Assembly (NCBI RefSeq): GCF_004362015.1
Contig: NZ_SNWW01000013.1
Location: 1 to 64,000 of the forward strand
Source of the DNA: Flavobacterium chryseum
GTDB lineage: Bacteria > Bacteroidota > Bacteroidia > Flavobacteriales > Flavobacteriaceae
Length of the DNA: 64,000 bases
Direction of reading: 5' to 3'
Shown piece after piece: positions 1 to 8,192 of the stretch (the first letter of the stretch is position 1; each line of letters opens with the position of its first letter). The notes under the pieces are model-generated. The model was given only the letters and a program-made list of their open reading frames with translations. It made no database searches and had not been told where the DNA came from. A program made the position numbers and the translations under genes.

Positions 1-47
1 TATACTTTTAAACTACTTTTTAGACACCTTTTTGAGTTCATTTATAC

Positions 48-92
48 TGCTCACTTTTATCCAGAATTAGGTGCTCACTTTATCCAGAATAT
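48..92. repeat. Tandem direct repeat resembling an IS21-type terminal repeat
   Basis: Two near-identical copies of TGCTCACTTT(T)ATCCAGAAT lie head to tail at 48-67 and 72-90, differing by one T. Multiple short direct repeats at the ends are known from IS21-family insertion sequences, so this may be the edge of an element whose body lies left of the window. No transposase is visible here, so the assignment is an inference. The rest of 1-228 shows only AT-rich intergenic DNA. Confidence 0.35.
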
Positions 93-228
93 CCAGTTAA
101 TTCTCACTAACAACATAAAGTCATTCATTTTTTTATAAGTTTAAAATTACAATTTATTAAATGAAATATAAGATAAATTTTACAATTAATTTATTTATTA
201 CTAATATTGCTAATTAAAACTTTTTTTT

Positions 229-1806
229 ATGAAAAAAACATTTCTACAATTAGCAGGAGCAATTTGTGCTCTATTATTGATTTATTCTTGTCAAAAAGAT
301 GAATTTCCATTACGCTCGGAAACCGATGCTGCTTCAAATGAAGAGAGAGCAACTGGGTACATTCCATCTACACCTAATCAGTTAGCCGAAATTAAAGAGT
401 TAAAAATGTCTTCACAAACAAGAAAAGAAGCTCTACCTGCCCAGTTTCTACTTCCTGAGCTGCCTACTGCACTTAATCAAGGATCTAAGGGGTCTTGCGT
501 TCCTTATTCAATCGCCCATGCTATTACTATATTAAAAACTGAATCGAAAACATTAGCCGATGGAAAACCAAACTATGACGTTTATCCAAGTGGCGATTAC
601 ATATATGAAAAGTATAAGGTTGATGGAAACAATTGTGGTAATGGTGTTTATTTTTGGGAAGCCTTAGATGCTTTAAAAACAGAAGGCACACCTAGTTATA
701 CTGATATGGGATTCGTAAACTGTGGCATTCTTCCTAATTCTTCTCAACAAAAAAATGCACCAAAAAACAGAATATTTGATTATTTCGCAGTAAGAACATC
801 CGAGGGTTTTGTGGCAACATTAGAAGATATAAAAAGACAAATAGCAAATGGAAATCCAGTTTTAATAGGAATGAGTATCGATAGAGACTTTACTTCCAGC
901 TCAATTCGATTGTGGGACATAAACAACTCTAGCTTTTATGGAAATCATGCTGTTGTTTTAACGGGTTACGACGATGAAAAACAAGCTTTTAGACTTGTTA
1001 ACTCTTGGGGACCAAATTGGGGTGAAAAAGGATATATCTAGGCTACTTACAGAAAAATAGAAGAAGCTATGCATGACGATGTTTATGTACTGCAAAAAGA
1101 CAATCCACTAACATATAAAACCACTACTCAGCCTTTTATGTATGTTGGTAAGGATGTGAGTTATCCAGCCGATAATATTGATTTTACAAAGGGACAGCCT
1201 GCCCCATTTATAAACAATGGAGAATTTTACTGGAACAACAACTCGGTAATACCTTATTTTGAGCAATATAATAATCCAACCTTAGTTTTAAATTACACCA
1301 TACCTTTTAATAATATAGGAATTGATGTAGCTGGAGATTTGACTTTTGAAGTAAGAGTAAGAATAGAAGCTAGCAAAAACACATCTTATCCTGCTAATAC
1401 AGAAAAAGGAATTCAGCTATACTTGTGGAATGGTAATTATAACGGCGTTAACAAATCTATGAGTTGTACGATTCCGATGGAAGGAATAAACAAGCCGTCT
1501 GTCTTTACAAATACTTTAGGCGAAACTTATCGTTATTCAGCAGACAACTATTTGTCTGATTTTGAATTTAGCAATAATTCTTTTGACAGAGACAGAACTA
1601 TAAGATTCCATATAAAAGACGGCCAATTCTTTTTAGGAACTACTGCCTTAAAAATGCCATCTGGACTAAACAGGCTACGATCCTTTTACATAAAAAATGT
1701 AGGTACGATAGGATCTATAAGCGACATTCGAGTATACAAAAATGGTAAACAAATTGGCATTGATAATTTTGATACGAAAACACCATGGTTGCAATGGTTT
1801 GAATAA
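229..1806 (+). pseudogene. Papain-like (C1 family) cysteine protease lipoprotein, interrupted by in-frame TAG
   Basis: The reading frame from 229 runs to a TAG at 1039-1041 and then continues open in the same frame to the TAA at 1804-1806. The intact gene would be about 525 codons. The first 270 codons hold a lipoprotein signal (lipid Cys21, followed by QKDE like a surface-export signal) and the whole papain catalytic set: QGSKGSC with Cys90, His240 in GNHAVVLTGY, and Asn258 in NSWGPNWG. The stop falls directly after GEKGYI, where C1 peptidases usually carry an aromatic residue, commonly Trp. A single TGG to TAG change would explain it. The downstream ~245-residue part is beta-rich with no family I recognise. 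The upstream part may still be made as a nearly complete catalytic domain. A sequencing error is the main alternative. Confidence 0.8.
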
Positions 1807-1821
1807 TAATCCTTTTATCTT

Positions 1822-1858
1822 AAAAGGCACAAGAGATTAGATTCTTGTGCCTTTTTTT
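1822..1858 (+). terminator. Rho-independent terminator
   Basis: A perfect stem AAAAGGCACAAGA / TCTTGTGCCTTTT with a 7-nt loop is followed by a T-run. It closes the broken protease gene. Confidence 0.85.
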
Positions 1859-1996
1859 AATTTAAACTACTGATGTTCACTGTAAATTTATATTTTTTCA
1901 TTTATTACCTATTTTTTAACAAAAGAACTTCCTTCACAAACAAAACTTTATTAAATTCGTTGCATAAAAATAATTAACCTAATCCCCAATTAGTTT

Positions 1997-2497
1997 ATGA
2001 AAAACCTACTACTTATATCATTTATTATGATAACCTGCTCTACATGGGCACAATCTGCAACCGCTTATTTTGACAAAGCAATGAAAAAAGCCGAAGCCGG
2101 AAACACAAAAGGTGCCATTGCTGATTACACAAAAGCAATTAGTATGAATTCTCACTTTGTAGAAGCTTACCAAAACAGAGGCGTTGCAAAATACAAACTC
2201 AACGATTTACAAGGTGCTCTTGCTGACTTTACAAAAGCAATCGAACTAGATACCATGAATTCTGATGCCTTTACCGGAAGAGCAAACGTAAACTACAAAT
2301 TAATGAATTACGATGCAACTATCGAAGATTGCTCCTATTGCCTAATGATGAATCCTCAAGATTATATTGCCTTAAATTTGAGAGGACTGTGCTACAATAA
2401 AATGGGAGAGAAAAAGAAATCCTGCAAAGACTTTACTAAAGCGATAGAATTAGGAAGCCAAAGCGCCATAAAAAACAGAGCTACTTTTTGTAAATAA
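1997..2497 (+). CDS. Secreted/periplasmic TPR protein
   Basis: This is a 166-residue protein with an N-terminal signal peptide (MKNLLLISFIMITCSTWAQ, probable cleavage after AQ). At least three tetratricopeptide repeats follow at about residues 22-55, 56-90 and 91-160, recognisable from A-x3-A-G-x2-D-x3-Y/F-x-K-A-I spacing (GAIADYTKAI, GALADFTKAIEL, KKSCKDFTKAIEL). TPRs mediate protein-protein contacts, and no enzymatic domain is present. The gene stands alone between two terminators. The partner cannot be inferred from the neighbours. Confidence 0.85.
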   Translation: MKNLLLISFIMITCSTWAQSATAYFDKAMKKAEAGNTKGAIADYTKAISMNSHFVEAYQNRGVAKYKLNDLQGALADFTKAIELDTMNSDAFTGRANVNYKLMNYDATIEDCSYCLMMNPQDYIALNLRGLCYNKMGEKKKSCKDFTKAIELGSQSAIKNRATFCK

Positions 2498-2520
2498 AAA
2501 TCAAACTCAAAATTAAATAC

Positions 2521-2561
2521 AAAGCAATCTGCAAAATCGATATTTTACAGATTGCTTTTTT
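2521..2561 (+). terminator. Rho-independent terminator
   Basis: The stem AAAGCAATCTG / CAGATTGCTTT has an AT-rich loop that can itself pair, followed by six T's. It terminates the TPR gene. Confidence 0.85.
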
Positions 2562-2598
2562 CGTTTACAGCAACACAATTCCATATTAAAGATATTGC

Positions 2599-2606
2599 TA
2601 CATTTG
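2599..2606 (+). promoter_or_regulatory. Bacteroidota -7 promoter element
   Basis: TACATTTG matches TAnnTTTG and lies 20 bases before the K+ channel start, implying a very short leader. No convincing -33 TTTG is seen. Confidence 0.5.
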
Positions 2607-2625
2607 CCTCATAAAATACACATAA

Positions 2626-3588
2626 ATGGTACTGCTCAAAAATCTAAACAATAACGCAAAAACAGATGAAAACTCTGGCTTCGGAACTAATGCAAATAGT
2701 TACGGAGGAAGATTTGTAAATAAAAACGGATCTGCCAATATTGAAAAGAGAGGAATGAATTTGCTACGACGCATTAGTTGGTACCATACCATGATCGACA
2801 TGCCAAACTGGAAATTCATGTTGATTCTATTTTCATTTTATATCGTAATCAACTTTATTTTTGCTGTTCTATATTACGCAATTGGAATTGAACATCTTGA
2901 CGGAATTGAACAATCTCAAAGCGTATTAACTCAATTTGGTCAGGCTTACTTTTTTAGCGCACAAACCTTTACAACCGTAGGTTACGGACATATTAGTCCA
3001 GACGGATTTTTAACCAGTGCATTATCTGCTGCTGAAGCTTTAATTGGTTTATTAAGTTTTGCTATTGCTACAGGATTATTTTTTGGAAGATTCAGCAAAC
3101 CAACCGCTTTTTTAAAATTCTCACACAATGCATTAATTGCCCCTTATAAAGATAAAAAAGCATTAATGGTTCGACTTGTTCCTTTTAAAAATACCAATTT
3201 TACCGATGCAAAGGCAAAAGTAACTCTCGGAATGAGTGTAGAAGAAAATGGTGTAACGACAAATAAGTTCTATACCTTAGACCTCGAATTAGATACTATA
3301 AATGCACTTTCGTTAAGCTGGACATTAGTACACCCAATAACAGAAAAGAGTCCGTTATATAATTTTACCGAAGAAGATTTTAAAAAAACGCACGGCGAAA
3401 TTTTAGTATTCGTTACCACATTCGATGATATGTTTAGTAATACGGTTGCCGCAAGGACATCATACACATTTAGTGAGGTTGTTTTTGGTGCAAAATTCGA
3501 AACAATGTACAACAGAAGTAAAGATGGTACTAAAACGATTTTGCATTTAGACAAATTAAATCAGTTTCATACTACAAACTTCTCATAA
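2626..3588 (+). CDS. Inward-rectifier type (KirBac/IRK) potassium channel
   Basis: This 320-residue protein has two transmembrane helices, about residues 64-85 and 128-154. They flank a pore loop with the K+ selectivity filter T117-V-G-Y-G121, preceded by SAQTFT. The C-terminal half, about 170-320, is a beta-rich cytoplasmic domain of the length and style of Kir channels (for example RLVPFKNTNF and LSWTLVHPI). The N-terminal ~50 residues are Asn/Gly-rich, with a short amphipathic stretch before the first helix. The channel should pass K+ across the inner membrane as a homotetramer. It is monocistronic, with its own promoter and a separate promoter for the next gene. Confidence 0.93.
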   Translation: MVLLKNLNNNAKTDENSGFGTNANSYGGRFVNKNGSANIEKRGMNLLRRISWYHTMIDMPNWKFMLILFSFYIVINFIFAVLYYAIGIEHLDGIEQSQSVLTQFGQAYFFSAQTFTTVGYGHISPDGFLTSALSAAEALIGLLSFAIATGLFFGRFSKPTAFLKFSHNALIAPYKDKKALMVRLVPFKNTNFTDAKAKVTLGMSVEENGVTTNKFYTLDLELDTINALSLSWTLVHPITEKSPLYNFTEEDFKKTHGEILVFVTTFDDMFSNTVAARTSYTFSEVVFGAKFETMYNRSKDGTKTILHLDKLNQFHTTNFS

Positions 3589-3634
3589 TCCATCATTTTA
3601 ATCAAGTTTTAAAAGGTAATCTCATATTTTATTC

Positions 3635-3672
3635 TACTTTTGTTTACCCTAATAACGTACAATGGTAAACAA
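3635..3672 (+). promoter_or_regulatory. Promoter and inverted-repeat operator candidate at the regulator gene
   Basis: TACTTTTG at 3635-3642 is a consensus -7 element. A perfect inverted repeat TTGTTTACC (3640-3648) / GGTAAACAA (3664-3672) overlaps the -7 element on one side and the start codon on the other. The same TTGTTTA/TAAACAA arms at 18-19 nt spacing recur before crtI and between the TetR and epimerase genes. This suggests autoregulation by the CarH-like protein, which is an inference. Confidence 0.55.
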
Positions 3673-4561
3673 TATAAAAACTGTTTTCAGCATAAAAGAT
3701 CTTGAAAACTTGTCAGGAATAAAAGCTCATACGATTCGTATATGGGAAAAAAGATACAACATTCTTGAACCAATGCGAACGGATACTAATATTCGACTTT
3801 ATAATTTACACAATTTACAAAAACTTTTAAATATAACTTTGCTCCACGAGTATGGTTATAAAATCTCTAAGATATCAACTTTTCCGGAAGACAAAATTCC
3901 ACAATTAGTTCGCGAAATTATTTCGAAGAAAAATGCTCAAAATTACGCCATTACCTCTTTTAAAATGGCAATGATGAATTTTGATCAGGAAATTTTCTTC
4001 AACACTTTTGACTGGCTGATTTCTGAAAAAACATTTAAAGAAGTTTTTAAAGATCATTTTCTTCCTTTGCTGAAAGAATTAGGATTATTATGGCAATCTG
4101 AAACAATTACTCCTGCAAATGAACATTTTATGAGTCATTTGATCAAACAGAAGATTTTAATTTATACAGAAAGCCTTCAAATATTAAAACCAACCAGAAC
4201 CGACAAAATTTTTGTTCTTTCATTGCCTTTAAATGAAATTCACCAAATAGGATTACTATATCTTCAATATGAAATTTTATCTAAAGGATACAAAACCATT
4301 TACTTAGGCGAAAGTATGCCAATCGAAAACCTGCAGGATCTTACTAAACATTTTGAAAATATAACGTTTGTGTCGTTTATGACTATTCAGCCCGATCGTC
4401 ATGTTATCAATCAATATGTCAAGACAATGGGACAAAAATTACTTCAAAAAAATAACGAAATTTGGCTTATGGGTCAAATGGCGCAACACATAGATGCAAA
4501 GAATTTACCGGATCGAATAAGAATTTTCGATACTATGGATGAAACAATTGAAAGTATATAA
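3662..4561 (+). CDS. CarH/LitR-type B12-dependent photoreceptor, MerR-family transcriptional regulator
   Basis: This 299-residue protein has a MerR winged helix-turn-helix at about 8-75 (SIKDLENLSGI-KAHTIRIWEKRY). A helical cobalamin-capping domain follows at about 90-170, then a Rossmann-type B12-binding domain at about 180-295. Two signatures are intact: W144-x9-E154-H155, the light-sensing Wx9EH motif of CarH, and E192-x-H194-x-x-G197, the base-off/His-on cobalamin ligand motif. In the known family, adenosylcobalamin holds the repressor on DNA in the dark, and light breaks the Co-C bond and releases it. The residue after Trp144 is Gln145, where Thermus CarH has the His that caps cobalt after photolysis, so the light-state chemistry may differ. 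The gene sits directly before crtI and crtB. Confidence 0.88.
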   Translation: MVNNIKTVFSIKDLENLSGIKAHTIRIWEKRYNILEPMRTDTNIRLYNLHNLQKLLNITLLHEYGYKISKISTFPEDKIPQLVREIISKKNAQNYAITSFKMAMMNFDQEIFFNTFDWLISEKTFKEVFKDHFLPLLKELGLLWQSETITPANEHFMSHLIKQKILIYTESLQILKPTRTDKIFVLSLPLNEIHQIGLLYLQYEILSKGYKTIYLGESMPIENLQDLTKHFENITFVSFMTIQPDRHVINQYVKTMGQKLLQKNNEIWLMGQMAQHIDAKNLPDRIRIFDTMDETIESI

Positions 4562-4565
4562 ATAT

Positions 4566-4599
4566 TTTGTTTAAAGTTTTTGTACATTTGTTAAACAAA
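4566..4599 (+). promoter_or_regulatory. crtI promoter with inverted-repeat operator candidate
   Basis: The -7 element TACATTTG (4583-4590) lies between the arms TTTGTTTAA (4566-4574) and TTAAACAAA (4591-4599). The right arm ends on the A of the crtI start codon. A repressor bound here would cover the transcription start. The arms match those at 3640-3672 and 11571-11600. Confidence 0.55.
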
Positions 4600-6065
4600 T
4601 GAAAAAAACTATCGCAATAATAGGATCTGGCTTTTCTGCATTAGCCGCTTCATGTTACTTGGCTCAACAAGGAAACAATGTAACCATTTACGAAAAAAAT
4701 GATTCTATTGGAGGAAGATCCAGACAATTTAAAAAAGACGGCTTTACCTTCGATATGGGACCAAGCTGGTATTGGATGCCAGATGTTTTCGAAAGATTCT
4801 TTAATGATTTCAACAAAAAAACAGCTGATTTTTATGAGCTTATAAAGCTTAATCCTGCTTACAGCGTTTATTTTGGCATTGATGATTTCATCAATATTTA
4901 TGACAATCTGGAAGAAATAAAAGTCACTTTTGAAAATATCGAAAAAGGAAGCGGTGAAAAACTACAAGCTTTTATCAATCAGGCCAAAAGCAATTATGAT
5001 ATTGCCATTAAAGATTTGGTTTATCGTCCCGGAATTTCTCCACTCGAATTAATTACACCTGAAACTGCTTTAAAATTAAATCAGTTTTTTGGCAGTGTGA
5101 GTAATGATATCAGAAAGAAGTTTAAAAACGAAAGACTGATTCAGATTCTTGAATTCCCAGTTTTATTTTTAGGTGCAAAACCTTCTAAAACGCCATCTTT
5201 CTACAATTTCATGAATTATGCCGATTTTGGTTTAGGAACCTGGCACCCGAAAACCGGAATGTTTGATGTTGTTCGCGGAATTGAAAAATTAGCACTTGAA
5301 CTTGGAGTTCGCATCGAAACCAATGCATCAATTGAAAAAATAATAGTTGAAAACAAAACTGCAACCGGAATAATTATTAACGGAAAATCTATAAAAGCAG
5401 ATGTCGTTTTAAGCGGCGCTGATTATCATCATACTGAAACTCTGCTTGACGAAGAACACCGCGTTTATTCTGAAAAATATTGGGATAGTCGTGTTTTTGC
5501 GCCTTCTTCGCTATTATTTTTTGTTGGCTTTAATAAAAAAATACAAAACGTAACACATCACGCTTTATTTTTTGATGTTGATTTTAACCAACATGCAGCC
5601 GACATTTATGACAATCCAAAATGGCCTGAAGCTCCTTTGTTTTATGCCAATTTTCCATCAAAAACAGATGAAAGTGCTGCTCCAAACGGAATGGAAAGCG
5701 GGTTTTTCTTAATTCCATTAGCACCGGGAATTGAAGACACGGAAGAACTTCGAGAAACGTATTTTGAAAAGATAATCACTCGTTTTGAGACACTTACGCA
5801 ACAAGAGATCAAAAATAGCATTATATTTAAGAAGTCTTTTTGTAAAAATGATTTTGTAACAGATTATAATGCCTACAAAGGAAATGCTTACGGAATGGCC
5901 AATACGTTATTGCAAACTGCTTTTTTACGACCAAAACTAAAAAGTAAAAAAGTTCGTAACTTATATTTTACAGGACAACTAACCGTTCCTGGCCCAGGAG
6001 TTCCGCCTGCATTAATTTCAGGGAAATTAGTTGCTGAGTTAATTCAAAAATCTATTAGATCGTAA
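4599..6065 (+). CDS. crtI: Phytoene desaturase/carotenoid isomerooxygenase
   Basis: CrtI introduces the double bonds that turn phytoene into lycopene, using FAD, at the inner membrane. The 488-residue protein has the N-terminal FAD-binding beta-alpha-beta motif (IIGSGFSALAASCYLA, residues 6-21), then YEKNDSIGGRSR and FDMGPSWYW. The C-terminal CrtI signature is GPGVPPALISGKLVAELI. Length is typical for the family (about 490). It starts 37 bp after the regulator stop and has its own -7 element. The crtB gene follows 4 bp downstream, so the two are co-transcribed. Confidence 0.96.
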   Translation: MKKTIAIIGSGFSALAASCYLAQQGNNVTIYEKNDSIGGRSRQFKKDGFTFDMGPSWYWMPDVFERFFNDFNKKTADFYELIKLNPAYSVYFGIDDFINIYDNLEEIKVTFENIEKGSGEKLQAFINQAKSNYDIAIKDLVYRPGISPLELITPETALKLNQFFGSVSNDIRKKFKNERLIQILEFPVLFLGAKPSKTPSFYNFMNYADFGLGTWHPKTGMFDVVRGIEKLALELGVRIETNASIEKIIVENKTATGIIINGKSIKADVVLSGADYHHTETLLDEEHRVYSEKYWDSRVFAPSSLLFFVGFNKKIQNVTHHALFFDVDFNQHAADIYDNPKWPEAPLFYANFPSKTDESAAPNGMESGFFLIPLAPGIEDTEELRETYFEKIITRFETLTQQEIKNSIIFKKSFCKNDFVTDYNAYKGNAYGMANTLLQTAFLRPKLKSKKVRNLYFTGQLTVPGPGVPPALISGKLVAELIQKSIRS

Positions 6066-6069
6066 AAAG

Positions 6070-6909
6070 ATGAAAACATTATTTGACACCGTTTCTTTCA
6101 AATGTAGCAAGTTGGTCACCAAAAACTACAGCACTTCATTTTCGCTTGCAGTTAAAATGTTATCGCCAAGTATTCGCGATGCTATTTACAGCATTTATGG
6201 TTTCGTTCGCTTCGCAGATGAAATTGTAGATTCGTTTCATGATTATGATAAAGAAAATCTAATTAATGATTTCGAAAAGGAACATTATAAAGCTATGCAA
6301 GCCGGCATCAGTTTAAACCCAATTTTAAACTCATTTCAGCATACGGTAAAAGAATATAACATTACAGATGATTTGGTTCAGGCATTTTTAAAAAGCATGA
6401 AGCTAGACCTTGTAAAGTCGACTTACAATACACAATCAGAATATGAAGACTATATTTATGGCTCTGCCGATGTTGTGGGTTTAATGTGTTTAAAGGTTTT
6501 TGTAAAAGGTAATGACCAAAAATATGAACAGCTTAAAACTGAAGCCATGCGATTGGGATCGGCATTTCAGAAAGTGAATTTTCTAAGAGATTTGAAAGAT
6601 GATAATTTGGTTTTAAACCGAAATTATTTTCCAGGCGTCGATTTAAATTCTTTTGATGAAACAGCAAAAACAACCATTATAAACGAAATTGAAGAAGATT
6701 TCAGAATTGCGTATCAGGGGATTGTAAAACTGCCGATGGAAGCAAAATTTGGCGTTTACACTGCTTTCATTTATTACAGAAAATTGCTTAAAAAACTCAA
6801 AAACACGCCATATCACGAAATTGGAAATTCAAGAATCAGAGTTTCAAATTACACCAAGGCCGGGCTTTTAGCGCAATCTTTTGTAACTTACAAACTGAAA
6901 TTGGTTTAG
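6070..6909 (+). CDS. crtB: Phytoene synthase
   Basis: CrtB condenses two geranylgeranyl diphosphates to phytoene, the first committed carotenoid step. The 279-residue protein has both Asp-rich Mg2+-diphosphate motifs of the trans-prenyl squalene/phytoene synthase fold: D50-E-I-V-D54 in FVRFADEIVD, and D174-L-K-D-D178 in VNFLRDLKDD. It also carries the family block AVKMLSPSIRDAIYSIYGFVRF. It is tightly coupled to crtI. A REP-like palindrome (6926-7024) follows before crtZ. Confidence 0.96.
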   Translation: MKTLFDTVSFKCSKLVTKNYSTSFSLAVKMLSPSIRDAIYSIYGFVRFADEIVDSFHDYDKENLINDFEKEHYKAMQAGISLNPILNSFQHTVKEYNITDDLVQAFLKSMKLDLVKSTYNTQSEYEDYIYGSADVVGLMCLKVFVKGNDQKYEQLKTEAMRLGSAFQKVNFLRDLKDDNLVLNRNYFPGVDLNSFDETAKTTIINEIEEDFRIAYQGIVKLPMEAKFGVYTAFIYYRKLLKKLKNTPYHEIGNSRIRVSNYTKAGLLAQSFVTYKLKLV

Positions 6910-6925
6910 TGAAATGTAGTTTCCG

Positions 6926-7024
6926 TACAGTTGTGTCATTCCGAGGAATGAGGAATCACATAATGTAATTACAGCCGTTGCTCTCTGGATGTGATTTCTC
7001 CTCCGTCGAAATGACACAACTGTA
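6926..7024. repeat. REP-like palindromic element, copy 1
   Basis: The outer arms TACAGTTGTGTCATT and AATGACACAACTGTA pair perfectly. The inner core GATTTCTCCTCCGTCGAAATGAC is shared, with variation, by copies at 32749-32846, 45906-46006 and 50541-50624. The element lies inside the carotenoid operon between crtB and crtZ. No coding capacity is seen. Confidence 0.8.
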
Positions 7025-7067
7025 AATAAATTTCAAATAATAATTTTAATAATTCAACACATACAAA

Positions 7068-7508
7068 ATGATTTCTTTTTTAATCTTTTTAGGCGTTTTT
7101 CTCTTTATGGAATGTGTAACCTGGCTTACACACCGATATATAATGCACGGACTTATGTGGTATTTTCACGCTGATCATCATCAGCCTAAATACGAGCATA
7201 CTTTTGAGCGCAATGATATCTTTTTTGTCATTTTTGCTATTCCCAGTATTACACTTTTTTATTTTGGAGTTCAGGGCGGATTTAATTACTTGTTTTTTAT
7301 CGCATGCGGCATTACAACATACGGAATCTGTTATTTTTTAATTCACGATGTTTTGATACATCAGCGTTTTAAATGGTTTAAAAACACTAAAAACAAATAT
7401 CTCATCGGTTTACGAAAAGCCCATAAAATACATCATAAACATTTAGGAAAAGAACATGGAGAATGTTTCGGAATGTTGTTTGTTCCTTTTAAATATTATA
7501 AAATGTAA
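7068..7508 (+). CDS. crtZ: Beta-carotene 3-hydroxylase (non-heme di-iron fatty-acid-hydroxylase superfamily)
   Basis: CrtZ hydroxylates the beta-ionone rings of beta-carotene to give zeaxanthin, using O2 and a di-iron centre. The 146-residue protein has transmembrane helices near 1-18 and 54-85. It carries the expected histidine clusters: H22-R-Y-I-M-H27, H34-A-D-H-H38, HDVLIH at about 104-109, and HKIHHKH near residue 126. Length is usual for bacterial CrtZ. A hydroxylase implies a beta-carotene substrate, yet no lycopene cyclase gene is found in the window. The gene is followed 7 bp later by the SRPBCC gene. Confidence 0.92.
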   Translation: MISFLIFLGVFLFMECVTWLTHRYIMHGLMWYFHADHHQPKYEHTFERNDIFFVIFAIPSITLFYFGVQGGFNYLFFIACGITTYGICYFLIHDVLIHQRFKWFKNTKNKYLIGLRKAHKIHHKHLGKEHGECFGMLFVPFKYYKM

Positions 7509-7515
7509 TTGATTT

Positions 7516-7980
7516 ATGAAAGTATATAAATTAGAAACTGTACAACATATAAACGCAAGTATAGAACAATGTTGGGATTTTTTTTCGAGTCCAAAAAACC
7601 TTCAAACCATAACACTTGATAGTATGAGTTTCGAAATTCAGGATTTTGATGGCAAACGAATGTATCCCGGACAAATTATTACTTATACTTTAAAACCTCT
7701 TTTAGGTATTAAAATCAATTGGATGACGATCATTACGGTTTCACAAGAAAATGAATATTTTGTAGATGAACAACGCTTTGGTCCGTATGCTTTATGGCAT
7801 CACAAGCACTTTTTTGAGCCAACTGAAAACGGCGGTACAAAAATGACTGATGTAGTGCATTATGCTTTGCCATTTGGTTTTTTAGGCCGAATTGCAAATC
7901 ACTTTATGGTCAAAAATAAACTGAAAGACATTTTTGAATATCGCAAAAACAAAATCGAAGAATTATTTAATCTAAAATAA
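7516..7980 (+). CDS. SRPBCC-fold (START/Bet v1-like) ligand-binding protein
   Basis: This 154-residue soluble protein has the SRPBCC pattern: an N-terminal beta strand ending HINASIEQCWDFFSSPKNL, a beta sheet, and a long C-terminal helix (GFLGRIANHFMVKNKLKDIFEYRKNKIEEL). Such folds enclose a hydrophobic cavity. Its place directly after crtZ, and before a photolyase, suggests it handles a carotenoid or other isoprenoid, or assists a light-response function. That is an inference from position. It is in the crtZ operon with a 7-bp gap. Confidence 0.8.
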   Translation: MKVYKLETVQHINASIEQCWDFFSSPKNLQTITLDSMSFEIQDFDGKRMYPGQIITYTLKPLLGIKINWMTIITVSQENEYFVDEQRFGPYALWHHKHFFEPTENGGTKMTDVVHYALPFGFLGRIANHFMVKNKLKDIFEYRKNKIEELFNLK

Positions 7981-8025
7981 TTTTTTGTCCCAGATTTAAG
8001 AGAGCAACAAAGATTATAAAATACT

Positions 8026-8124
8026 TTTCACGCAGATTCTGCAGATTTAAGCAGATTTATTTTTTGATAAATATTGAACCAAAATCTGTGATTATCTGCC
8101 TAAATCTGCAAAATCTGCGTGAAA
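8026..8124. repeat. Long imperfect palindrome without cargo
   Basis: The left arm (8026-8057) begins TTTCACGCAGATT, and the right arm (8088-8124) ends AATCTGCGTGAAA. Between these ends, TGCAGATTTA and TAAATCTGCA, then GCAGAT and ATCTGC, also pair. About 30 nt separate the arms. The arms could form a long hairpin in the transcript between the SRPBCC and photolyase genes. Confidence 0.75.
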
Positions 8125-8192
8125 CAAATAAATTCTTTTATAAATCCTATAATCTGCAGCAGAAAAAACTTCAAAAAGCAGAAATTAATATA

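Noticed and set aside
8064..8192. Open frame extending the photolyase upstream by 43 codons
   Set aside because: It translates the palindromic repeat at 8026-8124 and lacks family similarity. The family N-terminus begins at the ATG at 8193.
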